NCBI RefSeq assembly: GCF_000026945.1
Contig: NC_012863.1
Location: 711,501 to 775,500, forward strand
Direction: 5' to 3'
DNA: 64,000 nucleotides
DNA from: Candida dubliniensis CD36
Lineage: Eukaryota; Ascomycota; Pichiomycetes; Serinales; Debaryomycetaceae
Both the position numbers and the translations under genes were made by a program. Below, piece by piece: positions 20,584 to 31,087 of this stretch (position 1 is its first letter; each line of letters begins with the position of its first letter). Under the pieces are notes generated by a model. It was not told where the DNA came from. It worked only from the letters and a program-made list of their open reading frames with translations, and searched no databases.

Positions 20584-23500
20584 AAAAAGGAGTAAATAAA
20601 ATCTTTGTAAAGGTTTCTTTCATGCAATTTAATCAGTATATACCAATCCTATTGGGTGCAATTTGTTTTGAATGGTTGACGAATATATTTTTGTCTTGAT
20701 TAAATCAATATTTCCTGCACTATTTGTAAACGGGCTTTACAAGTTTAAGCGCTTTTGCAGTCTATTTTAAGTTTTTGCGTCATCGCCGTGATTAACACTT
20801 TGTGTATCTCGTTCAAAGTATGTTGTTGTTTTTATTTTTTTTGGAGAACCATGGGTATACAACAATGTTTCTTTTTTGTTTTACAGGAAAGTCTAGAAAT
20901 GACTCCTAACCGTGTCAGACGAGTAGTGGAGTGTTGGCTTTTTGTTTTTTTTTGAAGGTTGTGATATCCGAGTTGTATTAAGGCTTTGAGAAACACCATT
21001 TCACATGAAAACACTGATAGTAAAGCCAACAGTTTAAGCAATTTGAAAATGATAGTTACAAAATAGTGGCTGGAAACTTCTATAAAATATGTGTTACTCG
21101 CTAGTGATTATCTCCAAAACACGCGTGAGTTGAATACAATGTATCGGGATCAATGAGGTTCTAATCTACAACAATAGCCAAATATTTTAGGTGTCGGGTT
21201 TAAGTGAATTGTTGCTTTTTTTAACAATGGGGACACTCTGGGAATAATTTTACTTATTTAAAATACAGAGTACTAGGGAATAAGGAATAGAAGCTTCATC
21301 TTAGTGAAACCATATATCACTAATCAGCAAAATGACCTTAAACTATTTTGTGAAATTATTCTATTAGCTGTTGAAGAAAAAAAAAATTGCTTCGCTAAAA
21401 CTTGAACTAGATAGATTCTTTTTCCATTTCCAGAATTCAAATTCGTTTGTCGATTTGTGAAAACTGATTTGTTTACGTGTATTTGATATAAAAAATTTGC
21501 CAACATCAACAACAACAACAGGAGTATAACAATAGGTTGAATTAGGAATAATCATTGGTTTTATTGTGAGGTTTAGTTGTTGTTTTTTTAACAAGGGGCT
21601 CAAAAAGTGGGCTGTTTTTTTTGGAGTTTTTCTTTTTTTTTTTGAGGGGAGAGGACCAATTTGTTTGTTTTATCGGTACCTGGTAAAAGTGACTCTGTAT
21701 TGTTAGTTATCTAACACATTAGGGGGAGGTTTTCCCATTCAACAGTAATGTTGTTGCTAAATTTAATTCAATAGTGTAGTCGAAAAATTGAGAGCAAATA
21801 ATATTTCTAACTGGGTATGTAGGGGAGTTTTTATATCGGAGGCGTATTATGTACAAAATAACCCTATTTTTCAATAACGGTGATGAATGGCGATTGAGCA
21901 CTCCTGCAAGTCAACTAACATTCTTGAATGATACAACTCATGCATGTTTCATATAGACAAACAACAAAGGGGATAACACAAAACCCAGAAATAACCACAA
22001 AAGTATTAAAACTTGAAAACCTGTCAACAATTGTACATTGAGCTTATACATGCATCCCATTGACAGGATCAAGATGTATGGTATCTTCACCGTCGCTAAT
22101 TTATGAATCTGTTTCTTTGACGCTTCCATTCAGTGTTGTAACAGGTTTATTGAATAAGGTAAGATGAATACCATGACAACAAGATTAGAAAAGAACATTC
22201 ATTTCGTATTTAAAAAACTGTTTGGCTTGACCTAATAAGTGTTCAATTAAACCCTATTGTACTTCCATTGCTTATGGATAAGAATGCAAAAAAAAAAAAA
22301 TCTCTCAATTCATTAACTACATTTTTACCAAAACAATAGGTATTTCTTATAGAGAAATAGATACGTAACCATAGACTCTTGAAAGGGAAATGAACCAACC
22401 AAATTCGTATTCCGCGTTTTCTATGTTACATTTGTGAATAAGCCCATTAAAAGTTGTGTTACCTTTTGTTAAAATACTGGCGCCAACAAATATTTTCTAC
22501 CTTATCCTGAAAACCCAAAAAAAAAATGGCTTGGTAGTGGTGAAAAAAAAAAATGACAACAACATTGAACAGATATTTTTTGGCGTTTCTTTAAAATAAA
22601 GTGGCAACTTTTAACCTACAGAGAGTCATTTTATACGCAACACCATTTCCTATCTACATGTTATCACTCGAGATAAGGATAGTCTTGATAATGTGAAATG
22701 AATTATGTCAAATTCTAAATCTGATTAATACAGTTTTTCCACTGATAGATGATAATATGGTTCTGTGTTATGCGGTGTCCCCTTGTAATTTGAATCCCGT
22801 TTGTCTGCTATATATTCATGGGCAACTCCCATACCATATTCATTGTCAATTCTAAAATAAGTTCTTATACTAAATGGCAACAAAGTCAAGTATTAAAAAC
22901 AAACAATTATAAATGGAGAGTAGTCTTGAAAAACGTTTTATATACCCTGCCATGGCATTCCTCGAGTAGCATATAATTTGCTCATGATTCCTGTATTCTA
23001 CCAAAGTGTTATCCCATAACATTGACTGTTTACGTGCAGCAACTGCGGTGTTTGTAACGTATGTGTGTTTGAGGGTTATCTGATGGCTTGTCCAATTTTT
23101 TAAGAATACCAACTGTCTAACACTATAATCTGCAGAAGTTTGCGCAAGTGTTTAGCAAATTATTACGAACCACTTTTCAACGGCTTTAAAGTGCTTTGTG
23201 GTACGGCTGTAAAAAAAGCAAGAATTGCCGAAAACTATGAGCTTTTTGGGCAAGTACTGACAATTTTTATTCTTGGTGAAGACAAAAATGTATGCCCCTA
23301 AAAACCTCATTCATCAAATATGGAAACCCGCATTTTTTAAAATTTCTGCCATTTTAAAAATGTAAATCAGCAAGTATAGGAAGTTGAAATTAAGAACTTC
23401 TCCAAGATGAATTTTGAATAATTAATATATATATATATTGACATAAAAAAAACGAGAGTCAGCGAAACAAGTATACAAATAAATAAATAAAGTTCAGACC

Positions 23501-23688
23501 AAGCTAAACCAAAAGAATCTAAAATAATAATCTAAAAGACAAAATAAAAAGACAAACGTATAAGCAAAAAGCAATAGAGCAAGAATTCAAACATCTGGTT
23601 GCTACTTCAAAGCAAAACCAATTTGATAAGTAGCACATTGAGATCAACTCAAAATCTAAAGGAAGGCAAGAGATTAATCCTATTTTGC

Positions 23689-24276
23689 CTAAGCGAGACC
23701 GCCAAGAAGAGCTGGAGCAAGTCTCAAAAGAGCATCAACAACTTGTGGAAGAACCTTTTCAAGGAATGCAACAACTTCTGGAGCGAGAACTTCTCCTTCA
23801 GCAATGATTTCGTTAACAATATCACCAATGGTGTCTCTCTTGACCTTTTGAGATTGCTGTTGTTGTTGTTGTTGTTGAACAGTGGTAATTGCTTGAGGAA
23901 GGTTGTTTGAAACTTGATTAACAATTTGATTAATCAAATCTGGTTCATGACCAGCACTGATCTCAGCAAGCAAAGTAGCATTGACACTAACACTTCCGCT
24001 ATCAGGCAAATGTTCCAAAAGGGCACTTGCAACCTTGATAATTTCAGGTAAAGCATGTTTGATGGCAACCAAAATAATTGGAATAAGGAGAAGTTCAGCA
24101 AATCTTTTAGAAATTTCTCCTTCAGTAACTTCTCTTTTATCAACTAAGTTGAAACCAACAGTACCATCAGCATTGGCAGCGACAACATCTCTTTTGGTTT
24201 CTAAATCATATTGAGCAACAGCAGCTTGTGATAACAAAGCAAGAAAAGCAAAAGAAGCAATTTTGTAGAATTTCAT
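23689..24276 (-). CDS. Ece1-like secreted precursor, paralogue A
   Basis: A 195-residue secreted protein. Its signal peptide (MKFYKIASFAFLALLSQAA) is closely related to that of Ece1. Lys-Arg sites lie at residues 28-29, 47-48, 57-58 and 146-147. The site at 57-58 is at the same position as the one preceding the Ece1 lytic peptide. The peptide that follows (from residue 59) is very hydrophobic, with one Lys-His pair and a helix-like ALPEIIKVA core. A Gln tract (near residues 134-141, CAA repeat) precedes the last site. The final 48 residues form an acidic-amphipathic peptide shared with paralogue B and the relic. Function is unknown; a candidalysin-like or signalling peptide is possible. A TATAAATA box lies 87 bp upstream. 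Confidence 0.82.
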   Translation of the reverse strand: MKFYKIASFAFLALLSQAAVAQYDLETKRDVVAANADGTVGFNLVDKREVTEGEISKRFAELLLIPIILVAIKHALPEIIKVASALLEHLPDSGSVSVNATLLAEISAGHEPDLINQIVNQVSNNLPQAITTVQQQQQQQQSQKVKRDTIGDIVNEIIAEGEVLAPEVVAFLEKVLPQVVDALLRLAPALLGGLA

Positions 24277-25738
24277 ATTTGAGGATTTGGGGTTGATTGG
24301 AGTGGAGAATAAATTATAGAAGGCACAATTTTTTTTTTCAAATCAAGAAATATCTATTGCTATATTTATATTCCAATATTTTCTGACTGTTTAACGTTGG
24401 ATTAAAGGGTAATGATGATGTGGGAAACAATACAATTCTTTCTACTCAAATAGACCGATTGACTATAGTATAAGAAAGAGAACCACATTTCATATTTGTC
24501 CACAGTATAACAAAATTTAGTTTTGGAATAAGGTTTGATTCCCTCCGTGTACGACGAAACATTTCTTCTTTCTTTCTTAAACGGTATTAAATTGCGCAAT
24601 AGAAGATAGATTTAAACTTCGTACCACCGTCAAAATGATACTTTCATGAACGCCTGAGCTTTGAAGTTTTTAAACAGTATATGTAAATACTTTAATTCAT
24701 ATATAAGGACCGCTCTTTGTATTCTTTGTTGTTCAGTTGACGTACTGAAAAAAAAAAAAAAAGGAATATTGGGTTTTGTTGTGTAGCAGCTTTAGTTGAT
24801 TTTTAAGACGATACTTTAAAAATGTTTCACCTTTGCGCCTTGATGGATTTATTCTTTTTTAGGTATTATACCAGAAATAATTTAGCAACTAATATACAGC
24901 CTTATAAACTTTGTAAACAATTATTGTATTAAGAATTCTTTGGTAAAACGACTCCGAGGTTTTTGGGCATTTGCTGCAACTCTGTTTTCTGTCGTATATT
25001 ATTAGAGTTGACATATACAAAACAGCCGTTATCACACCATATTGATGCCACTACACAAACTAAACTAAGCTCAGACTCTTGCGTTTGCACTTTCCCGGTT
25101 TGATCAAATTATAGTTTAGTTCAAGGGGAAACCACACAAATCCCCATGTTTTTTGGAACCAGTGAGGCTTTATCGCATTTGACGAACTAATTAATGGTGG
25201 CTTTTGAGTGAGGCTTAGTTCTTTTGAAATTATTATTATCAAAACGTGGCAGTCTGTTGTGGTTAAATATACATTTCAAGAGATTAGCTAATTCATTCTT
25301 TTAATGTCATGTGAGAAATGGTTTTTCGTTATATGTTTCAAAGAGATAAAGCTTTCGGTAAAAAAAGATAACCAAATTAGGGAAAAAAGAAAATTCAATC
25401 ATGATTCAGTACTGACAATGTGGCTTGCTTTCAAATGCTTTACTTTGGGTTGATGAAAAATTTCGTATGCTTCAGTGTATAGTAAATGAGAAGAAAAAGC
25501 CTGTGGTGTTCTTTGCAGATATTTTTCAAGCCATAATAATGTATATTTATGTAAAAGTTATAAAAATAATAGGAATGACACATTATTGAGGGTAAGCCTC
25601 TAATAGTGTCTACAAAGCCATAGACCGAAAATAAATGAGGTAAAAACAAAAAGTATCAATTCATCTAGTGAAGCAAATGTACTCACAAGATAAGTCAAAC
25701 CGAACTATCGATAACAAGAGCGTGTCTGAGTAGCAATT
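24277..25738. other. intergenic upstream of paralogue A
   Basis: A 1.46-kb AT-rich spacer containing the TATA box of paralogue A (24363-24370). An A run lies at 24749-24764. No credible gene is seen; frames at 24402, 25060 and 25440 are short and without motifs. Confidence 0.55.
24363..24370 (-). promoter_or_regulatory. TATA box of paralogue A
   Basis: TATAAATA on the minus strand, 87 bp upstream of the ATG at 24276. Confidence 0.6.
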
Positions 25739-25906
25739 CTACCAAATAGTTGTAACAGCAGTAGTACCATTAGCAACAGTAGCAGTATTTGCAGTAGCGC
25801 TCAAAGTCAAGTTTTCGGTGAGTGTTGCATTGTAGTTACGAGGAAAGAAAAGTGCTTGAGATACTAAGATGAATAAAGAAACAGGAGCAATTTGGTTGAA
25901 TTTCAT
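25739..25906 (-). CDS. 55-residue secreted peptide of the Ece1-like array
   Basis: A short gene from the ATG at 25906 to a TAG at 25739. The signal peptide (MKFNQIAPVSLFILVSQA) has the same start and length as those of its neighbours. The remaining 37 residues are Thr/Ala/Asn-rich with three N-glycosylation sequons (NAT, NLT, NGT) and no Lys-Arg site, ending in Thr-Thr-Ile-Trp. A TATAAATA box lies 78 bp upstream. It could be a small secreted glycopeptide, or a relic that kept the promoter and signal peptide but lost the mature part. No similarity to the other mature regions is visible to me. Confidence 0.5.
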   Translation of the reverse strand: MKFNQIAPVSLFILVSQALFFPRNYNATLTENLTLSATANTATVANGTTAVTTIW

Positions 25907-27204
25907 TTTCTATAATGAGTTTTGATTTGGTAATCAATTAGAAAGTAAAGTTCAAAAGGCAATTCAATCTAGTTATTGGTAGGTATTTATAACTAAAATT
26001 TCAATTACTACATTGATTAAGGGATATTCCTTCCAATATCCCTACTCCTCTGCTACTAACAACAAAGCTACTCAGTAAGTGAATTGTTGCCTGATTCTAC
26101 TGCATATCTTTGTAATGGGAGACAACATCTCCTGTTATTTTTAAATCAAACAAATGAAATTTGAGCTCAAGTAATATCTAGATATTTGTCTAGATTTGCA
26201 TCATTGAAAAATGGAACAACTTGAACATAGAATAAGTGGAGCACTTGTTATTGGTCTTGATTGTATGTATATCTTGCATGCTTGTTTCAAACTAACAATA
26301 ATACAAAGAAAAACAAGCAAATGGCCAATATTTATTGAAGCTAATAATGTATCTTGTTCGATTTTGCATATTTAAAACTCATTGATATTGCTAAGCAATC
26401 GTTTAACACTTACATCACTACTCGGATAAATTATTTTGACGTGCGGCTTCCCATCAATCAACCAATTATAATCCTATTGTTGAAGAAACAATAGTTGACA
26501 GGCTTTATTAACAATGATCTTTTTTTTTAACAATACTTAACAATAAAGTGATATATGGAAACCTTAGACTACTTCTAATTTCTCCCTATTTAATACAAAG
26601 GATATTTGATCAGTTGTATATATATATTGTATCCGACGACTTGACTGGAAATTATCCTTGAGGGTATTTGTTACTGCAACAAGATATCAGGCAATACTAA
26701 GTATCATTATTTAGAATTCTTTTTTTTTTTTTTTTTTTCACATTAAACAATGAATATGGATAAGCATTCCTATTTCGGAAGAATATTTAGGGGATGAAAA
26801 TATATATTACAAAGGTATCTAATCCTCCATTGTAAACAATTTGATTTATCACTTTTTGTTCCGAGATACTCTTTCTTTTTGTAAAAAGTTAAGAGAATTT
26901 CTTAGGTTACAACTGGAAAATTATAATCTGATACTTGAATTACTCACAGTATATTATTTTGTTTTTGCATCTTGAGCGAATACATGAGATTGCCTGGTCT
27001 TTACTTAATATTACAATGGAGTACGATTGCAAATTGAATGCTTTTTATTGTATAGCAATATAACAAGTATAAAAAAAGATAACCAGTTTAATGGTTATTA
27101 GATCTGAAAACATATATCTGATAAAGTATATTAACAACTCATAAGTGAATAAAAAAGAGACACGATAAAATAAACATCTAGCTTAACCAAACTCTGTAGA
27201 TAGC
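25907..27204. other. intergenic upstream of the 55-residue gene
   Basis: A 1.3-kb AT-rich spacer without a supported gene. It contains the TATA box at 25984-25991 and a T18 run at about 26720-26738. Confidence 0.55.
25984..25991 (-). promoter_or_regulatory. TATA box of the 55-residue gene
   Basis: TATAAATA on the minus strand, 78 bp upstream of the ATG at 25906. It supports this short frame being, or having been, a transcribed member of the array. Confidence 0.55.
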
Positions 27205-27759
27205 TCAAGAAGATCCTCCAATAAGTTGAGGAGCTTCCTTGATAATTGCACCAATAATTTGAGGGACAATTTTTTCAAGGAAAGCTATAACTTCAGGGGT
27301 AAGTTTGATTCCCTCGTTAATGAATTCCTGAATAATATCTGATGCAGCATCTCTCTTTACTTTGCTTGAACCTTGTTGAACAGCTAAGACAGTTTGAGGA
27401 AGGATCTTTTTGATTTCCTCAATGACATCGTCAATTATTTTTTGCAAGTCTAACGAACCAGGAGCTCCACTAGGAGAAGATCCATCTCCCAAAAGACCAC
27501 TGATAATCTTGATGAGTTCTGGTAAAACATCAGTAAGGGCACTAGTTATAATTGAAATAATAGTTGAGATCTCATCGTCTTTGGCAAGAACATCATAATT
27601 GTATTCTCTTTGAGAGAGAATATTACCATTACCATCACCATTAGCACCTCCAACAACAACATCCTTTTTGACCTTGGTTGGTTCTTGATTGTTTTGAACG
27701 ATAGCAGCCTGAGTGGATAAAGCGAGGAAAGCAATTGAAGCGACTTTGGAAAATTTCAT
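27205..27759 (-). CDS. Ece1-like secreted precursor, paralogue B
   Basis: A 184-residue secreted protein from the first ATG, 27759. The signal peptide is MKFSKVASIAFLALSTQAA. Where paralogue A has Lys-Arg, this protein has Lys-Lys (31-32), Gln-Arg (50-51) and Lys-Asp (60-61). Only the last site (135-136) is a full Lys-Arg. The hydrophobic segment after residue 62 (ISTIISIITSAL then LPELIKIISGLL) still resembles both paralogue A and the Ece1 lytic segment. The C-terminal 48 residues match paralogue A closely (the EG-x-x-L-x-PEV-x-AFLEK core is the same). It probably releases the C-terminal peptide but may no longer release the hydrophobic one. A TATAAATA box lies 94 bp upstream. Confidence 0.82.
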   Translation of the reverse strand: MKFSKVASIAFLALSTQAAIVQNNQEPTKVKKDVVVGGANGDGNGNILSQREYNYDVLAKDDEISTIISIITSALTDVLPELIKIISGLLGDGSSPSGAPGSLDLQKIIDDVIEEIKKILPQTVLAVQQGSSKVKRDAASDIIQEFINEGIKLTPEVIAFLEKIVPQIIGAIIKEAPQLIGGSS

Positions 27760-29047
27760 TTTTTGGATAAATTGAAGATTGGTAGTAAGTTGTTTTGTTG
27801 AATAAACAAATAAATGAAAAAAAAATCTACTGTTCAAGGTTCTAAATAGCTCTATTTATACCCAAAAATTTCAACAGAACCGTATATGTTAGATAACTCT
27901 TTTTTTAAAAAAAAATATCCCTTTACTCGTTGATATGGCTCAAATTGAATGGTGGGCTGACCATTTCTGCTCTACTACTAAAGATATTTATTGGTAATGG
28001 TATGTCTTTTTGAATTCCTTCCTCCTTTTTTAACAATGAAGATTTAAATATTGCATTGATTCCTTTGTACTATTGTAACTGTGTAATTGAGGTATGGCGT
28101 TGTTTCTGGATTGAGTGAATACTCCTCCACCTCTCCGTAATCGGTTTTTAATGCTTTTTTGTGGCTACTGTGGCTAAAAAAACCGGTTGCAGTTTTTGGA
28201 TTTACATGCCCAGTTAGTTTCTCTGAGTGACCGTTACGGTTAGCAATACCAGTGGCTAGAATGTTCAAATTAGATTCAATGCAAGATACGGAGTTTAGAG
28301 AGTTTTAACGCATTTCAACTGACAGGTGCACAATCTAGTTTTCTGTTTAAACCATTTTGTGTATTATTTTGGTTTTATTGTTTCTCAAAAATGTGCAAAG
28401 AGAGCAATTTGATGATAATGGAAATACTATCAAGCGCAATAAAGAAAGAAACTCGACCCATTTAAAGAATGAGAAATTAAAACTGAAAGATAAGTAATCT
28501 AATAATGAAGGGCCTTGTACAAGCTTCGCACCAGATCTAAGAATACCAAATACGCACAACCTACATTTATTTGATCTAAAATGAAATCTTCATGTCCCGA
28601 ATGTTTATGATAAGTCTTTGTGCGTGAAATTGTACATATGTCCAACGTAATCAAGTTACACTTATACCCGAACCACCAATTACATTGCATTTGCCGTGTG
28701 AATTCCAACACATTGACATAAATTTTAGTCAGTTGAAAGAACGGCATTTTGTAATACATAGATATTCATTTTTTTATTATTCTCTATTTCTTTCTGATTG
28801 TAAGTTCTATTGTAAAATGGGTTTGTCTGTAAACGTGGAGTTTGGACAATTTACAATATATTTAACAAATTAAACACAAATGATAGCATAAACAAAGCCT
28901 TATAATATTAATATAAAAAAAAAGTACATAAAACAAATAAACAATAAAATTTACAATAGCAAGTGTTTCAAAAATAACCACCTGATTAAACTAAAATATT
29001 TTTAACTTAAATAAAACATCAAATAAAATCCTCGTCTAGTTTTTTCA
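27760..29047. other. intergenic upstream of paralogue B
   Basis: A 1.3-kb spacer holding the paralogue B promoter (TATA at 27853-27860). Frames of 62-86 codons at 28044, 28347, 28499 and 28685 have no motif and overlap one another on both strands. Confidence 0.55.
27853..27860 (-). promoter_or_regulatory. TATA box of paralogue B
   Basis: TATAAATA on the minus strand, 94 bp upstream of the ATG at 27759. Confidence 0.6.
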
Positions 29048-29285
29048 TTAAACAAGACCAGCAATAAGTAAAGGAGAAACCTTAATAAGCTCCTCAATGA
29101 CTAAAGGGGCAACTTTTTGAAGAAATGCAACGATTTCAGGAGTAAGCTTTTCTCCTTCAGCAACACTTTCTTGAACAATCGAAGAAATCTCATCTCTCTT
29201 AATAGCCTTGAGCTTCATTGTTAACAATAGCAGCTTGGGAAGACAAAGCAAGAAAGGTAACTGCAGCAATTTGAGTAAATTTCAT
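29048..29285 (-). pseudogene. frameshifted Ece1-like relic, paralogue C
   Basis: The ATG at 29285 opens a frame with the array's signal peptide (MKFTQIAAVTFLALSSQAA) but meets a TAA after 28 codons, at 29199-29201. A second frame, offset by one base, overlaps it. It carries a Lys-Arg site followed by the 48-residue C-terminal peptide typical of paralogues A and B and ends at 29048. The middle of the precursor, including the hydrophobic peptide, is missing altogether. The simplest reading is a large internal deletion plus a one-base frameshift. The C-terminal frame is still open and conserved, so the decay is recent or the shift is strain-specific. Confidence 0.75.
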
Positions 29286-30546
29286 TACAAATAGTATATA
29301 AGTTTTATTTGTGGCTAATAGATAATGACAGAAAGTAAACTTTTGTGCAAGGTGAAATTATTTTGAAAGGAAAATTCTCTTCAAGAGTCTTTATCTTAAA
29401 TTTATTTTGATACTTCTACAGATTAGATTGATGATTTGTGTGGTTTTGTTGTTTTTGGGTTAGCCATGGTGAAATTAGTCGAATACGATTTTAAAAAACT
29501 GTTATCTGCTAAAATCTATATTTCACTTTCGGTTTTTTTAAAAAATGAATACCCAAGCAAATCTTATATCTTGGAATTTTTGGAAAGTTGGCATTTGCTT
29601 TATGTTAACAATTTCACCCAGAAAAGTATCACTTGGTGCATAATTCCGGATAGACCTTACATATTGAAAACCCAGAATTCTATTTAGCAGAATTATTGTT
29701 GTCTAGTATTGTTCACTTCACTTCACTTCACTTCACACCTACAAGTTTTTCAGATTATGTTTAGTTCCATAAAGCAAAATATAAGAAAACATACATGTAT
29801 GCGTGACGTACATAAAATAAGTGAAAGACTCCAATTGTGATAACAAAAATAACAATAGCTGCAAAAAAGACATAAAACAAAAGAATAAATGATGTTGTTT
29901 TTCTTTATTGTTGCACCGGGAAAGAGCAAGAATGTTGTCTTTGTTGGAATTAATATATGATTGTCAATCCTGCCAAAGTGGATATCAAACTAACCCATTT
30001 AAAAATGAAATAATGTCTATTGTTCAACTACCATTTTCCGTATCTCGCGAATATACTCTATAGTTTACCAATCTAATATTACAAACAGTAATTAAGTTGT
30101 GACATGTGATTGTCTGATTTCTCTTATAAGACCTTGTTAGCTTGAGTCTACTTTTATTCCATTCATGGAGACCATAGTTAAAAGTACTTTCTCTCTCTTC
30201 CAACTCTTCATATCGTGAATCTCTCAAAAAAATACCAAAATAACTTAGGTCACTTCTTGCATACACTAACCCATTCCCTCCTCTTGTGTTAAATTTGTTT
30301 TATTAGTTTTGCATGCCCAGCACCGTATCTTGCAATTACTATGTGTTGAACCTTAGTAGCTGTATTATTCAACGCGTCAACTCTGTCCGTTGGGGGTGGT
30401 ATTTCCACACATTACATCTTGATCTCATTTTATGACGCGCGTCAGCTTCATAACAAGAACCAAAAAAAAATATCAAGTCTTGACAAATTCTGTCGTCATC
30501 ATTATAGTAATTACCTGATTTGAATATTCATATAATTTAATTCAAT
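29286..30546. other. intergenic between the array and RNH203
   Basis: A 1.26-kb spacer. It holds a (TTCAC)5 repeat at 29712-29736 and should contain the RNH203 promoter. Frames of 80-83 codons at 29436 and 30024 lack motifs. Confidence 0.55.
29712..29736. repeat. (TTCAC)5 pentanucleotide repeat
   Basis: Five perfect tandem TTCAC units in noncoding DNA. Confidence 0.95.
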
Positions 30547-30960
30547 ATGTCTACGATAAAAACCACTAATGAATTGGCCAAAGAGGTTGTTGCTTCGGTA
30601 ATTCCAATGAATATTCAATACTCTGGTCCAGCAAACACTGAAGAATATTTCACTCCATCAAAGACACAAGAAATCCAACCTGATGGTACACTGTTAGATG
30701 TGGCTTATTTTCGAGGATGCAAATTAGTTGGTAAAACTTTAGATTTGGATAAATATAATGTTAAGGGTTATGTCCTCAATAAATCAGAACATTTGGTGTC
30801 TGATAAAGAAACTGGTGAAGTGAAAACTGCAGTAACCTATATTCCAGTAGGCAATTTTCAGAAGTTGACAGTATATGGACATGATACATTACCAAGTCGA
30901 ACTAATCAATGGTCACTCATACCAGAATATTTAAGTATAAGTAATATAGTCAATGAGTAG
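30547..30960 (+). CDS. RNH203: ribonuclease H2 subunit C
   Basis: A 137-residue protein matching the small non-catalytic subunit of RNase H2 (Rnh203/RNASEH2C family). The complex removes ribonucleotides from DNA and RNA from RNA:DNA hybrids in the nucleus. The diagnostic block is AYFRGCKLVGKTLDL followed by YNVKGYVL, at about residues 55-78; the family normally has FRGR-x-L-x-G here. A C-terminal strand-rich part (FQKLTVYGHD) follows. Length is normal for yeast (about 110-140). It is on the same strand as RAD4, which starts 127 bp downstream; both act in genome maintenance, though Candida does not generally use operons. Confidence 0.78.
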   Translation: MSTIKTTNELAKEVVASVIPMNIQYSGPANTEEYFTPSKTQEIQPDGTLLDVAYFRGCKLVGKTLDLDKYNVKGYVLNKSEHLVSDKETGEVKTAVTYIPVGNFQKLTVYGHDTLPSRTNQWSLIPEYLSISNIVNE

Positions 30961-31087
30961 TTGTTTACTATAAAGATTTATATGGTAGTTTTAGTAATCT
31001 ACATTTTTCTTCAAGTTTTTGAGAAAAAGAAAAAACTTTCACCAACAGAATTGCTTTGCTCAAAATGCTCTTTCAATTTCTTTCATC

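Larger units (their letters stand above)
20369..23688. promoter_or_regulatory. 3.3-kb ECE1 upstream region
   Basis: A long spacer on the 5' side of ECE1, without a credible gene. It holds the ECE1 TATA box (20486-20493) and a 22-bp tandem repeat (20540-20583). Long promoters are typical of hypha-regulated Candida genes. Small frames (60-80 codons at 20755, 21364, 21719, 21938 and 22870) lack motifs. I found no further signal-peptide start of the MKF type in it. Confidence 0.55.

Noticed and set aside
31019..31087. Upstream extension of RAD4
   Set aside because: The open frame there lacks an ATG and begins only at a TTG; the first ATG is 31088.
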